The position numbers and the translations under genes are program-made. 64,000 nucleotides of DNA from Tsuneonella mangrovi (GTDB lineage: Bacteria > Pseudomonadota > Alphaproteobacteria > Sphingomonadales > Sphingomonadaceae): assembly GCF_002269345.1 (NCBI RefSeq), contig NZ_CP022889.1:2274501-2338500 (forward strand), read 5' to 3'. Under the pieces are notes generated by a model. The model was not told the origin of the DNA and did not search any database. It worked only from the letters and a program-made list of their open reading frames with translations. Below are positions 44,062-53,766 of this stretch, piece by piece. The stretch's first letter is position 1, and each line of letters starts with the position of its first letter.

Positions 44062-45666
44062 TTACTGACCTTGTGGAACTGCTGCGGCGGGTAGCTCGGC
44101 ACGCACCGGAGCCGGGATCGAGGCGGCGGTGATCCCGCGCGCGCCGTGGCGGACCACGTGCGGCGTGACGACGATGTAGAGCTCGGTTCGAGAGGTGGTC
44201 TTCTTGTCGGTGCGGAACGCTTGCCCGAGCACCGGGATGTCGCCCAGCAGCGGGATCTTGGTCTTGGTGGTCAGGGTCGAATCCTGCGTCAGCCCACCGA
44301 TGATGAAGCTCTCGCCGTCGCGCACCGAAGCGGAGGTTTCGGCCTCGCGCTGGCTGATCGTGGGATAGCCTTGCGAGAAGCCCGAGACGCTCGAGACCAC
44401 GCAGAACACGTGGCTGGTCACGTACCCGTCCGAACTCACACGCGGAGCGATCTGCAGCGTGACGCCGACGTTGACGTATTGCACCTGCTGCGAAACCCCG
44501 TTGACGCCCGACAGGGTGATCGCGGTGAGGATCGGCAGCGCGTCGCCGGTGATGATCTTGGCGGTCGATCCGCTTTGTGCGGAGATCCGCGGGCGCGAGA
44601 CGATCTTGCCGTTGCCCTTGGAAACCTGCGCGTAGATCGCCGCCTGGAGCGAGGTGCTGGTCAGGTGGCCCCCGACGACCTGGAATGCATCGTTCTGGTG
44701 GCCACCGTCGCTCGGCGGAATGCCGTAGGGAATGTATTGTCCCGACTGGAGCGTGGCGACCGCGATCTGGCCGCTGGCGTTGGTGAAATCGATCCCGACT
44801 GCCTTGGCCCCGGTCTCGGTCAGTTCGACCAGTTCGGTTTCGAGGATCACGCTGTCGACCGGCACGTCGATCTTCTTGATCATCGCCTTGAGCTCGGCGA
44901 TGTGCTCGGGGGTGCCCCGCAACCATACCGCGTTGAGGCGGCGGTCGATCGCGATCGAATCGTTGACAGATTCGCCTAGCGGCTGGTCCGAATTGTCGCT
45001 TTGCTGCGGCTGGAAGTTGCTCGAATAGTTGTTGCCGGTGAGGCTGTTGGAACCGAACGCCGGTTCGCGCGGGATGAACGTGTCGTTCGGTTTGACCGTC
45101 GAGCCCTGGGTCAGCATGCCGACTACTTCGCTGACGTCCGCATATTTGAGCGGCACCAGCTCGTAATGGTCGCCCCAGTTGAGACCGGGCGGAGGCGTAG
45201 CTGCAGCCTGGGCTGGACCATTGTCATTGCTGGTTACGGAATTGCTTTTGAGCGGTTCGGTCGGCGTCAGGATCAGCGAGACGCGGTGGGCGTTTTCGGC
45301 AACGGTCGCGGCGTGGAGCCCGGTCTTGCCGGTGACGATCACTCTCAGATTACGGCCGTCCTGATGAAATTCGACGTCGCGCACCAGCGCGGTCTCGGTG
45401 TTTGCCAGTGTCGCTCCGCCCCCGCGCCGAGCGTCAGCAAGGACGAGTTCGACGCGTGGTCCATCGTTTGTGGCGAGCGTAAAGACTGGCAGGATGCCTT
45501 CGACATCGAGCGTCAGCCGGGTTTCGTCCGCTCCACCATCGACCAGCTTGGCCTGCGAGACGAGCACCTGGCTGGGCTGGGCATCTGCAGCGGTGGCGAC
45601 AAGGATCAGGAGACTGGCCAGCAAAGCGACCAGCAACGCCGGAATGGGGCGGGATTGCATCAGCAT
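44062..45666 (-). CDS. Solitary secretin (GspD/PilQ superfamily) with N-terminal AMIN-like domain
   Basis: The 534-residue protein has a signal peptide (about 1-29), an AMIN-like N-terminal domain (about 30-130), a secretin N1-type linker region (about 160-270) and the secretin channel domain (about 290-510). The last contains IVSRPRISAQSGSTAKIITG, VQYVNVGVTLQIAPRVSSDGYV, QREAETSASVRDGESFIIGGL and KIPLLGDIPVLGQAF. It is much shorter than GspD of type II secretion (about 650) and has no gsp, pil or tad neighbours here, so its inner-membrane machine must be encoded elsewhere or it acts alone. A 45666 start (MLMQSRP) and a 45660 start are both possible. Confidence 0.88.
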   Translation of the reverse strand: MLMQSRPIPALLVALLASLLILVATAADAQPSQVLVSQAKLVDGGADETRLTLDVEGILPVFTLATNDGPRVELVLADARRGGGATLANTETALVRDVEFHQDGRNLRVIVTGKTGLHAATVAENAHRVSLILTPTEPLKSNSVTSNDNGPAQAAATPPPGLNWGDHYELVPLKYADVSEVVGMLTQGSTVKPNDTFIPREPAFGSNSLTGNNYSSNFQPQQSDNSDQPLGESVNDSIAIDRRLNAVWLRGTPEHIAELKAMIKKIDVPVDSVILETELVELTETGAKAVGIDFTNASGQIAVATLQSGQYIPYGIPPSDGGHQNDAFQVVGGHLTSTSLQAAIYAQVSKGNGKIVSRPRISAQSGSTAKIITGDALPILTAITLSGVNGVSQQVQYVNVGVTLQIAPRVSSDGYVTSHVFCVVSSVSGFSQGYPTISQREAETSASVRDGESFIIGGLTQDSTLTTKTKIPLLGDIPVLGQAFRTDKKTTSRTELYIVVTPHVVRHGARGITAASIPAPVRAELPAAAVPQGQ

Positions 45667-45711
45667 CGTCGGACTTTGGAGAAGCGCAAGGCTAACCGCA
45701 AGAACCAAGCA

Positions 45712-45740
45712 CGGCGGGACAGCAGATTGCTGCCCCGCCG
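45712..45740 (-). terminator. Terminator-like hairpin after the HExxE protein gene
   Basis: Thirteen-base arms (45712-45724 and 45728-45740) with a three-base loop and only one mismatch on the plus strand (a GU pair in the minus-strand RNA) lie just past the secreted-protein stop. The downstream minus-strand sequence is T-rich. It should separate this gene from the secretin gene. Confidence 0.6.
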
Positions 45741-45766
45741 CTGGCTATCCGGTCAGGCCGGACTGG

Positions 45767-47095
45767 TCAGCAAATGCCCTGGAGGCTTGCTGCGCCGAAG
45801 GTGCCTAGGAACGAATACTGGCCCCCGGATCCTCTTGACGCCGTGCGATAGAACCAGTCCATGAATGCCAGATCCTGCGTGTTGTAGGTGTAGCCATTGC
45901 CGGCAACCGGGAAGCTGGTGCCCGACAGCGGATCGCCCACTTCGAGGTTGTTCTGGCAACCGCTCACCTGGCCAACATGGCCCCACGAAGGGGTCAGGTC
46001 ATAACTGCCGCCACCGGCTACCGATGCCTGGACGAAAGGATCGTCGAGCCATTCGGTGATCTCGTGGCTCCACACGCTGATGTCGGATGTACCGGAGAAA
46101 ATTCCGGGATCGACGTACGCGCCGGTGGCGTAAGTCTGCACACCGCCGCTGACGGCAATCGCGTTGTGATAGCCGAGGATGCAGCACTGGCCGTTCTGCG
46201 ATTCGACGATGTTGTAGCTCAGCACGATCGGCAGCTGCGTCGGCGTCGCATATTGCGCGATGATCGACTGGATAGTGCTGTCGAACGTGTTGATGCTCAC
46301 CGCGCCAAGAGTCGTCTTCGTGCCGTTCGGGCAGCTCACGTTGTAAGTCTGGCCGCGCAGCGAGACGTTGACCACGATCGGTGTTGCGACCGATGGCGAA
46401 AGGCGAACGCCGTACCCGCTACCGACGACGGAAGCGAAATTGGCCCGCTGGAATGCGCTGGCCAGCTGGTCGTTGTAGTTGAAGCCGTTCGAGTTGAAAT
46501 TCGCGTTCTGGAACAGCGGCGAATTGAAGAAGCGATCTGCGACAGAAACCGTGTCACCGCAAGCGGACGGCTTGGTCGGATCGTAGACGTTCTTGCCCAT
46601 GGTCGCGACGAGAATGATCGGGACATAGGTGACTGTGGTCGAAGTGTTCGGGAGGGAGAATGGGTCCGCGCCGACCATCGAGAGATTATAGGTATTGCCG
46701 TCGGTCGGCGAAGTGATGCTGCCGGTCCAGTAGGGGATCGTAGCGGTTCCGCCGCCACCGCCGCCACCGCCGCCACCACCGCCGGGCTTGCCTTTGGCAC
46801 TCCCCCCGGTGCTTTTGGCATTGAGCGATTGCGCGATCATCCGCTTCTGCACGGCGGTGAATTCCGGAAAGCTCGAATAGCCGTACCACGAAGCGAACGG
46901 CTGGCCCGGGTTTTCCCTGATCTGGTTGGGTTCGATGCGGATCCGCTGGCTCGGCGGAGCCTGGTGGAACCGGATCGGTCCAAAGGCCGGATTGACCGGA
47001 TTGGCCATTGCCGTCGGTATGACAGGTGCAGTTCCGACACAGGTAAGTGCAGCCGCGACAGCGAGTGCTGTGCGGGCGAACGACGTGAGTCTCAT
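45767..47095 (-). CDS. Secreted HExxE-type putative metallopeptidase with polyglycine tract
   Basis: The 442-residue protein has a signal peptide (about 1-31, ending TAMANP), a Pro/Arg-rich stretch, and a tract of 12 consecutive glycines (105-116) that separates the N terminus from the globular part. The SHEITEWLDDP motif and the later NLEVGDPLSG match a pattern (SHE-xxE-xx-DP, then E-x-GD) that I know from secreted bacterial proteins related to the plant phosphate-induced/EXORDIUM family and thought to be metallopeptidase-like. Cys residues in CPNGT, QCCILGY and the C-terminal GIC may form disulfides. No standard family is assigned with certainty. Confidence 0.65.
   Translation of the reverse strand: MRLTSFARTALAVAAALTCVGTAPVIPTAMANPVNPAFGPIRFHQAPPSQRIRIEPNQIRENPGQPFASWYGYSSFPEFTAVQKRMIAQSLNAKSTGGSAKGKPGGGGGGGGGGGGTATIPYWTGSITSPTDGNTYNLSMVGADPFSLPNTSTTVTYVPIILVATMGKNVYDPTKPSACGDTVSVADRFFNSPLFQNANFNSNGFNYNDQLASAFQRANFASVVGSGYGVRLSPSVATPIVVNVSLRGQTYNVSCPNGTKTTLGAVSINTFDSTIQSIIAQYATPTQLPIVLSYNIVESQNGQCCILGYHNAIAVSGGVQTYATGAYVDPGIFSGTSDISVWSHEITEWLDDPFVQASVAGGGSYDLTPSWGHVGQVSGCQNNLEVGDPLSGTSFPVAGNGYTYNTQDLAFMDWFYRTASRGSGGQYSFLGTFGAASLQGIC
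46748..46783. repeat. GGN trinucleotide run encoding 12 glycines
   Basis: Twelve consecutive GGN codons (mostly GGC with GGT in a repeating order) lie inside the secreted HExxE gene. A short tract of this kind may vary in length between strains by slippage. Confidence 0.8.
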
Positions 47096-47305
47096 TACGC
47101 GAGTCCCCTTGCTTTATGTGAGCAGCCCCATAGCCGCTGCAAACAAGGTGGACCCTTTTTTCGAAATAAATCAATAGGGCAGTATCCGCACCCCCGCCCA
47201 AATTGGCACACCGGCGAGCGTCCTTGCAGAGCAATTCACCAATCGTATTTTGTTACTTAAGATACTGTAGGCAATTCGAAAATTTCAAAATGAAGGACGA
47301 TTTGT

Positions 47306-47326
47306 GTGTTCGAAATTAACGAACAC
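47306..47326. promoter_or_regulatory. Inverted repeat upstream of the HExxE protein gene
   Basis: The arms GTGTTCG and CGAACAC enclose the seven-base spacer AAATTAA, in the AT-rich 278-bp gap between the penicillin-acylase-like gene and the HExxE protein gene. The gap is the most AT-rich non-coding stretch in the area. The repeat may be an operator or, less likely, a transcript end for the upstream gene, since no T run follows. Confidence 0.35.
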
Positions 47327-47373
47327 GAATATTTGCATGTGCGGTGAAGCGTTGCTTTTGGTCGGTGAAACGA

Positions 47374-49539
47374 TCAGCGCTGGTGGGAATATACTTTCGG
47401 ATCAACGGCATATTTCTCCACGTCTGCCCAAAAGAAGTGCACCGGCTTAAGTTTGTGCTGGCTGAACAGCGCCGCCTGGTCGGTGAAATGCACGTTGTCG
47501 GGCCGAGTCGTCGCTGCGCCAAACGGAACGATCGATTGCGACGACACCGGTTTTCCGGGTGCCCATTCGACGAACATGATGAAGCTGTCGCCGTGCTTGA
47601 CTGCCAGCCGCCCGTCATCGCCGACATTCCAGCTGGTCGCCGCGCGCAAGGTGTCGCTGCCACCGTCCATCGGCAGGTCGACCGCGTAAGGTCCAGGGCC
47701 GCGCCGGATCCGCAGCACGTCGGACAATGGGGGATCGAGCCGCCCGAAGTACTTCAGCAGATGTGCGCTTGCATGGTCGAGCAGTTCGCGCGCAGGCGGC
47801 AGGGGTTCTCGATCGTAGCTTGCGACCATCGGTTCGAACATTACGAGGTCTGCCAACGCATCCGCGGGACCCTTGCCGTCGCTGTCTAGATCCCATTCGC
47901 CCATCAGCTTTTGCGCCTGCGCCAGGCGGGGGTTGTCCCTCACGTCGAGCGCCGCGATCGCGTCGAGCACTTGCCTGACGTAGCCCGCGCGCTCCCATCC
48001 CGTGTCGTACTTGATCCGCTTGAGCTCGAGTGGACCGATCGGGTCGGTCGCGTCGAGCAGTTTCTCTGCCCGCCGGGCGCGGTTGGTCATCCGCAGCTCG
48101 ACGCCCATCTGTGGGGGCACGGAATCGGGGGACAGGTCGCTCTGCTTGCCCGCTGCGTGGAACGGCGTGTTGTTTGAATTGAACAAGAAGCCCGACTTCG
48201 GATCGAAGTAGTGCGGCAGGCTGTCGTATGGCACGAGTTTGTGCCAGATCAGGTCGCTGCGATCGCCCGGCAGCACGCCGCGCCAGTCCGGCCCTGCTTT
48301 CCGTAACGGGATCGAGGCGTTGTACCAGTAAGCGATGTTGCCCGCCTTGTCGGCGTAGATGAAATTGGTCGACGGGATCGCGTGGCGCGCAAGGATCGCG
48401 TGCCATTGGTCATACGTCTTCGCCTTGTTGAGGTCGTAGTAGGCGTCTAGCTGGGCGATAGATCCCATCCCGCCGTAGCGGAACGCAAATGCGCCATTCT
48501 TGTTCTCGATCACCGGTCCGTGGATGCTGGCATAGACTGTCTTGTCTATCGGCAGGACGAGCGGGCCGAAACGCACCGGCAAGCGCACGCTGCGCTTCTC
48601 GAGCGGCAACCACTTGCCGTCCATCCGGTATTTCGTGCCATCGGCATTGAGCACCAGCTTGTAGATGTCGGTCATGTCCGGGCTGTTGACGGTGTTGGTC
48701 CAGCCGAGGTCCTCGTTGTGGCCGAGGAACGGGAACGGGCTGCCGGGGAATGTCGCTCCAGCGAAGTGCCAGCCCTCATCGCTCTGGACCACCAGCTCGT
48801 ACCACGCCACCGGGCCGGTCCACGGCTGGTGGCTGTTGGAGACGAGGCGGGTCACTCCGTCGCCTGAGCGCGCGGGTGCGACGGCGAAAGCGTTCGATCC
48901 GTTGAGGTTGGGCTCACCTGAAGGCTTGGGGCTGCTGGCGGGCGCGTTGCCGAGCGCAGGGCCGTGTTCGAGCGGTAGCGGCGTCCCGGCCACCAGCGGG
49001 CCAATCGTGTTGCCCAGTCCGAAGAAGAACGGCTGGCGCAGCGCGAACCCGGTGGCGATGTCGCGCCCGTCGACCGGGAACAGGTTGGCCAGCTTGATCT
49101 CGCGCGGGTGGGCCTTGGCATAGTCGTTGAGACCGGTGGCGTAAGCCTCCAGCAGCGCGCGGGTGTCGGGCCGCAGCGTCATGTACTGCCGGTCGGCCGT
49201 CCCGCGCGCGTCGAGCAGGGCGAGGGCATAGTCGACCTTCGCGCCATCCTCGCCGGCAATCGCGCCGTAGCGGCCGCGGGTCATCGCCAGCACGTCTTGC
49301 AGGGTAGAGAAATCGTCCTGCGAATGCGCGATCGCGACGCCGTAGGCGACATCTGCGTCGGTGTGGCCATGGATGTGCGGCACGCCGAATTCGTCGCGCA
49401 CGATCTCCGCGCGATAAGCGTGCGGGGGCGGGGCTTTGCCCGGGGTGGCCACCAGCGGCTCCCACGTCATCAGCGCGATCAAGGCTGTAAGGCCAACCAC
49501 AACCACGAGCCAGCTCGTGCGGACGATCCATGTCTTCAT
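47374..49539 (-). CDS. Penicillin acylase family Ntn hydrolase (acyl-homoserine lactone/penicillin acylase type)
   Basis: The 721-residue protein has an N-terminal membrane segment or signal (about 8-28) and is made as a proenzyme. Autocleavage should occur before the nucleophilic Ser215 in NGSNAFAVAP, giving an alpha chain (about 30-214) and a beta chain. Other family motifs are IVRDEFGVPHIHGHTDADVAYG near the N terminus, SNSHQPW, FPGSPFPFLGHNEDLGWTNT and the later NNTPFHA region. Members hydrolyse penicillins, acyl-homoserine lactones or other amides; the substrate here cannot be told. It precedes the HExxE gene by 278 bp on the same strand and follows the MFS gene by 57 bp. Confidence 0.92.
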   Translation of the reverse strand: MKTWIVRTSWLVVVVGLTALIALMTWEPLVATPGKAPPPHAYRAEIVRDEFGVPHIHGHTDADVAYGVAIAHSQDDFSTLQDVLAMTRGRYGAIAGEDGAKVDYALALLDARGTADRQYMTLRPDTRALLEAYATGLNDYAKAHPREIKLANLFPVDGRDIATGFALRQPFFFGLGNTIGPLVAGTPLPLEHGPALGNAPASSPKPSGEPNLNGSNAFAVAPARSGDGVTRLVSNSHQPWTGPVAWYELVVQSDEGWHFAGATFPGSPFPFLGHNEDLGWTNTVNSPDMTDIYKLVLNADGTKYRMDGKWLPLEKRSVRLPVRFGPLVLPIDKTVYASIHGPVIENKNGAFAFRYGGMGSIAQLDAYYDLNKAKTYDQWHAILARHAIPSTNFIYADKAGNIAYWYNASIPLRKAGPDWRGVLPGDRSDLIWHKLVPYDSLPHYFDPKSGFLFNSNNTPFHAAGKQSDLSPDSVPPQMGVELRMTNRARRAEKLLDATDPIGPLELKRIKYDTGWERAGYVRQVLDAIAALDVRDNPRLAQAQKLMGEWDLDSDGKGPADALADLVMFEPMVASYDREPLPPARELLDHASAHLLKYFGRLDPPLSDVLRIRRGPGPYAVDLPMDGGSDTLRAATSWNVGDDGRLAVKHGDSFIMFVEWAPGKPVSSQSIVPFGAATTRPDNVHFTDQAALFSQHKLKPVHFFWADVEKYAVDPKVYSHQR

Positions 49540-49596
49540 GCTACCTGCGGCCCCTCTCTTATGCGGGCCTTGGCGACCCGTCTGTCGTTTCGTCCG

Positions 49597-50910
49597 TCAG
49601 CCTTTCGCTGCCGCCTGCAGCTTGACCGGTGCACTCTCCTTCATCGCAAACATTGCCAACAGGCCGAGTAGCGAAACCACGGTCAGATACCACGCAATCG
49701 ACATTGCTGAACCGGTCACGTGGAGGATCCATGTGACGACGAGCTGGGTCGAACCGCCAAGGAAGGTCACTGGCAACGCATAGACGAGAGCGAAGGCGCG
49801 GGCACGCACTGCTTTCGGGATGCTCTCGCTGATTGCCGCGTAAAGCGCGCCTGACGACATTGCAGCGAAAAACGAGAGGATGAGGTTGGCGCCGATGAAG
49901 CTCGTCGTGTCCCGCGAAGTCGTGAGCCACAGGAAGCACGGGACGACTAGGATCGTAAACAGCAATTGCGGCCACACCATCAAGAGTTTGCGCCCGAAGC
50001 GGTCGCTCAAAAGGCCGCCGATCATGATGGAAACAATGCCGATGCCATTGTTCGCGAACTCGCCCAACAGGGAAAGGGTGGAAGACAGGCCCAGCGTGTC
50101 CTGGCCATAAGTGGCCATGTAGTTGAAGATATAGGTCGCAATGGTTCCGCTGCCGATGATGATGAGGCCGCAAACGACCGGTCGAAGATAGGAGCGCAAG
50201 CCTTCGCTGTCGTCGACCACGGCGGTATCGGCCTGATGGATCGTCTCGGGCAGGGTCCGGCGGATGTAGAGCGCCACCGGTACGATCGTGACGCCGAGCA
50301 TGAGCGCAATCCGCCAGCCGTAGGCCGACAGTTCCGCATCGCTCATCACCATGCTCAGGATCACCCCGACGCCGGCACCGGCAGTCGCGGCAATATTCTG
50401 GCTCGTGCCTTGCCAGCTCATGGTGTAGGCCCGCCGCAAATCTTTGGCGCTTTCCATCATGTAGATGGTCGCGGAGCCAACTTCACCGCCGAGCGCAAAG
50501 CCCTGTAGCAGCCGCGCGATCACTGCGAGGATTGGTGCGGCGATGCCGATGGCGGCATACCCGGGGGTGAGCGCGAGCAAGGCAATCCCAAGCCCCATCA
50601 TCGACATGCTGATGAGCATGGCCGGTTTGCGCCCATGCCTGTCGGCATATCCGCCGAGGAAGAAGGCGCCGATCGGACGTGTGATGAATCCTGCACCGAA
50701 CGTGGCGAGCGATCCCATCAGGCTGAGGAATGCGCTCTCGGACGGGAAAAATGTGTGGCCGATCTGAATCGCGAAAAATGCGAATGTGACGAAGTCGTAG
50801 AATTCGAGGCCGTTGCCCAGCGTTGCAGCAACGATCGCCTGACGGCGCTGTCGAGGAGTGAGTTGGTCAACCGGACCGTCTGGCGGTGCTTCCTCGACAG
50901 GTATTTCCAT
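49597..50910 (-). CDS. MHS-type MFS transporter (metabolite:H+ symporter-like)
   Basis: The 437-residue protein starts at the ATG at 50910 (MEIPVEEAPPDGPVDQ). It has 12 predicted membrane helices, with the MHS landmarks LGNGLEFYDFVTFAFFA in helix 1, FGAGFITRPIGAFFLGGYADRHGRK between helices 2 and 3 and GGLLSDRFGRKLLM at the second such loop. MHS transporters import organic acids such as citrate, alpha-ketoglutarate or proline with protons. The substrate is not determined. It may be cotranscribed with the penicillin-acylase-like gene, 57 bp downstream, and is divergent from clpB. Confidence 0.9.
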   Translation of the reverse strand: MEIPVEEAPPDGPVDQLTPRQRRQAIVAATLGNGLEFYDFVTFAFFAIQIGHTFFPSESAFLSLMGSLATFGAGFITRPIGAFFLGGYADRHGRKPAMLISMSMMGLGIALLALTPGYAAIGIAAPILAVIARLLQGFALGGEVGSATIYMMESAKDLRRAYTMSWQGTSQNIAATAGAGVGVILSMVMSDAELSAYGWRIALMLGVTIVPVALYIRRTLPETIHQADTAVVDDSEGLRSYLRPVVCGLIIIGSGTIATYIFNYMATYGQDTLGLSSTLSLLGEFANNGIGIVSIMIGGLLSDRFGRKLLMVWPQLLFTILVVPCFLWLTTSRDTTSFIGANLILSFFAAMSSGALYAAISESIPKAVRARAFALVYALPVTFLGGSTQLVVTWILHVTGSAMSIAWYLTVVSLLGLLAMFAMKESAPVKLQAAAKG

Positions 50911-51014
50911 GTCTACTTGTCCCTTGCGGCTCGACCCGGAGATCGGACGATGCCTTGTCCGGCACCGAATGCCTAGGAAAAATACGGGAAATTGCCGAAA
51001 TTTGATCTGTGCCA

Positions 51015-51042
51015 CTGTCAGGTGCGCAACCGACCCCTATAT
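51015..51042 (+). promoter_or_regulatory. Possible heat-shock (RpoH) type promoter of clpB
   Basis: A sequence CCCCTATAT (51034-51042) resembles the -10 element of RpoH promoters (CCCCATNT). Thirteen bases upstream is CTGTCA, a poor match to the -35 CTTGAA. It lies about 85 bp before the clpB start, in the 218-bp gap, and clpB is a typical RpoH target. The -35 match is weak, so this is a tentative call. Confidence 0.3.
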
Positions 51043-51128
51043 GCGAGTAACACACTTGGTAGAGACACCCCTTGTGTTGCAGAAAGGCAACACTATCTTC
51101 GACGGGAAAGGATGAGGGACACCCACTC

Positions 51129-53708
51129 ATGAATCTCGAAAAATTCACTGACCGCGCCAAGGGCTTCATCCAGAGCGCGCAAACCGTTGCGATCCGCATG
51201 AACCACCAGCGGATCACCCCCGATCACTTGCTCAAGGCCTTGCTGGAAGACAGCGAAGGTATGGCGGCTGGCCTGATCACCCGTGCAGGCGGCAATCCGG
51301 CGATTGCGGTGCAGCAAGTCGATGAAGCGCTGGGCAAGATCCCGGCGGTCTCGGGTTCGGGGGCGCAAGCGACCCCGGGTCTCGATAACGATGCGGTGCG
51401 CGTGCTCGACCAGGCCGAACAGGCCGCGACCAAGAGCGGCGACAGCTACGTTACCGTCGAGCGGCTGCTGCTCGCACTGACGCTGGCGACGACCAGCAAT
51501 GCCGGCAAGGCGCTGAAGGCAGCGAACGTCACTCCGCAGGCGCTCGAAGAGGCAATCACCGAATTGCGCGGCGGACGCCAGGCGCACTCGGCGGGCGCGG
51601 AAGACGCCTACGACGCGATGAGCAAGTACGCGCGCGACCTCACCGAGGCGGCGCGTTCGGGCAAGCTCGATCCCGTGATCGGTCGTGACGAGGAAATTCG
51701 CCGCACCGTGCAGATCCTTGCGCGCCGCACCAAGAACAACCCCGTCCTCATCGGCGAACCCGGCGTCGGCAAGACCGCCATCGCCGAAGGTCTCGCGCTG
51801 CGTATCGCCAACGGCGATGTGCCCGACAGCCTCAAGGATCGTAAGTTGATGGCGCTCGACATGGGCGCGCTGATCGCAGGCGCGAAGTATCGCGGCGAAT
51901 TCGAGGAACGCCTCAAGGCGGTGCTCGACGAAGTGAAGGGCGCAGGCGGTGAAATCATCCTGTTCATCGACGAGATGCACACCCTGATAGGTGCCGGCGC
52001 GAGCGAAGGCAGCATGGATGCCGGCAACCTGCTGAAGCCCGCGCTCGCGCGCGGTGAGCTGCACTGTATCGGTGCCACTACGCTCGACGAATACCAGAAG
52101 TACGTCGAGAAGGACGCCGCGCTCCAACGCCGGTTCCAGCCGGTGTTCGTCGGCGAGCCGACCGTGGAAGACACGATCTCGATCCTTCGCGGCCTGAAGG
52201 ACCGCTACGAGCTGCACCACGGCGTGCGGATTACCGACGGTGCGATCGTCGCGGCTGCGACGCTTTCCAACCGCTACATCACCGACCGGTTCCTGCCCGA
52301 CAAGGCGATCGACCTGATGGACGAGGCCGCCAGTCGCATCCGCATGGAAGTGGAGAGCAAGCCCGAGGAGATCGAGAACCTCGATCGCCGGATCATTCAG
52401 CTCAAGATCGAGGAGCAGGCGCTCGGCAAGGAGAGCGACCAGGCCTCGAAGGATCGGCTCGCCGCGCTGCGCGAAGAGCTGGCGAACCTCGAACAGCAAT
52501 CGAGCGAGCTCACCACCCGCTGGCAGAACGAGCGCGACAAGATCGCCGCCGAAGGCAAGGTCAAGGAAGAGCTCGACCAGGCGCGGATCGAACTCGAGCA
52601 GGCCCAGCGCGAGGGTGATCTCGGCAAGGCGGGCGAGCTGCAATACGGCCGTATTCCCGAGCTCGAAAAGGCGCTCGCCGCCGCGCAAGGCGCGAGCGAG
52701 AACGCGTTGCTGCGCGAAGAGGTCACTGAGGACGATATCGCTTCGGTCGTCAGCCGTTGGACCGGGGTGCCGGTCGACAAGATGATGGAAGGCGAGCGCG
52801 AAAAGCTGCTCAACATGGAAGCCGTCATCGGCACCCGGGTGATCGGGCAGGAGCAGGCCGTGCAGGCCGTTTCCAAGGCGGTCCGCCGCGCGCGGGCAGG
52901 CCTGCAGGACCCGGGGCGGCCGCTGGGGAGCTTCCTGTTCCTGGGGCCCACCGGCGTCGGCAAGACCGAACTGACCAAGGCGCTCGCCGGGTTCCTGTTC
53001 GACGACGACAGCGCGATGGTACGCATCGACATGAGCGAATTCATGGAGAAGCACGCGGTCGCGCGGCTGATCGGCGCGCCTCCGGGCTACGTCGGTTACG
53101 ACGAGGGCGGGGTGCTGACGGAAGCAGTCCGTCGCCGTCCGTACCAGGTCGTGCTGTTCGACGAGGTCGAGAAGGCACACCCGGACGTGTTCAACGTGTT
53201 GTTGCAGGTGCTCGACGACGGGCGCCTGACCGATGGGCAGGGCCGGGTAGTCGACTTCTCGAACACACTGATCATCCTTACCAGCAACCTCGGCAGCCAG
53301 TTCCTCGCCAACATGACCGACGGCCAGACGGTCGAGGATGTCGAACCGCAAGTGATGGACGTTGTGCGCGGGCACTTCCGCCCCGAGTTCCTCAACCGGC
53401 TGGACGAGATTATCCTGTTTCACCGGCTGGCGCAGGAACACATGGCCCCGATCGTCGATATCCAGGTCGGCCGGGTGCAGAAGCTGCTCAAGGATCGCAA
53501 GATCACGCTCGACCTGACCGACGGTGCGCGCAAATGGCTCGGCCGGGTGGGGTACGATCCGGTCTATGGTGCGCGGCCGCTCAAGCGCGCGGTGCAGCGC
53601 TACCTGCAGGATCCGCTCGCCGAGAAGATCCTCGCGGGCGAGATTCCCGACGGCAGCACGGTCCAGATCGACGAAGGCGACGGCGAGCTGAAGATGGGGG
53701 TCGCCTGA
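51129..53708 (+). CDS. clpB: ATP-dependent disaggregase ClpB
   Basis: The 859-residue Hsp100 protein has normal ClpB length. The N domain (1-150; [18 protein letters not shown]) precedes NBD1 with Walker [10 protein letters not shown] (about 208-216) and Walker [15 protein letters not shown]. The middle coiled-coil domain (about 400-530, rich in Glu/Lys/Leu) and NBD2 with Walker [10 protein letters not shown] (about 606-614) follow. It resolubilises aggregated proteins together with DnaK. The start at 51129 fits the family; longer forward extensions are noise. An RpoH-like promoter is possible. Confidence 0.98.
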   Translation: MNLEKFTDRAKGFIQSAQTVAIRMNHQRITPDHLLKALLEDSEGMAAGLITRAGGNPAIAVQQVDEALGKIPAVSGSGAQATPGLDNDAVRVLDQAEQAATKSGDSYVTVERLLLALTLATTSNAGKALKAANVTPQALEEAITELRGGRQAHSAGAEDAYDAMSKYARDLTEAARSGKLDPVIGRDEEIRRTVQILARRTKNNPVLIGEPGVGKTAIAEGLALRIANGDVPDSLKDRKLMALDMGALIAGAKYRGEFEERLKAVLDEVKGAGGEIILFIDEMHTLIGAGASEGSMDAGNLLKPALARGELHCIGATTLDEYQKYVEKDAALQRRFQPVFVGEPTVEDTISILRGLKDRYELHHGVRITDGAIVAAATLSNRYITDRFLPDKAIDLMDEAASRIRMEVESKPEEIENLDRRIIQLKIEEQALGKESDQASKDRLAALREELANLEQQSSELTTRWQNERDKIAAEGKVKEELDQARIELEQAQREGDLGKAGELQYGRIPELEKALAAAQGASENALLREEVTEDDIASVVSRWTGVPVDKMMEGEREKLLNMEAVIGTRVIGQEQAVQAVSKAVRRARAGLQDPGRPLGSFLFLGPTGVGKTELTKALAGFLFDDDSAMVRIDMSEFMEKHAVARLIGAPPGYVGYDEGGVLTEAVRRRPYQVVLFDEVEKAHPDVFNVLLQVLDDGRLTDGQGRVVDFSNTLIILTSNLGSQFLANMTDGQTVEDVEPQVMDVVRGHFRPEFLNRLDEIILFHRLAQEHMAPIVDIQVGRVQKLLKDRKITLDLTDGARKWLGRVGYDPVYGARPLKRAVQRYLQDPLAEKILAGEIPDGSTVQIDEGDGELKMGVA

Positions 53709-53766
53709 GTCCAGGCGGCATCGGTCAACCGGTAGACAGTCATCGGGAGGTTGCTAAGACCGCCCG

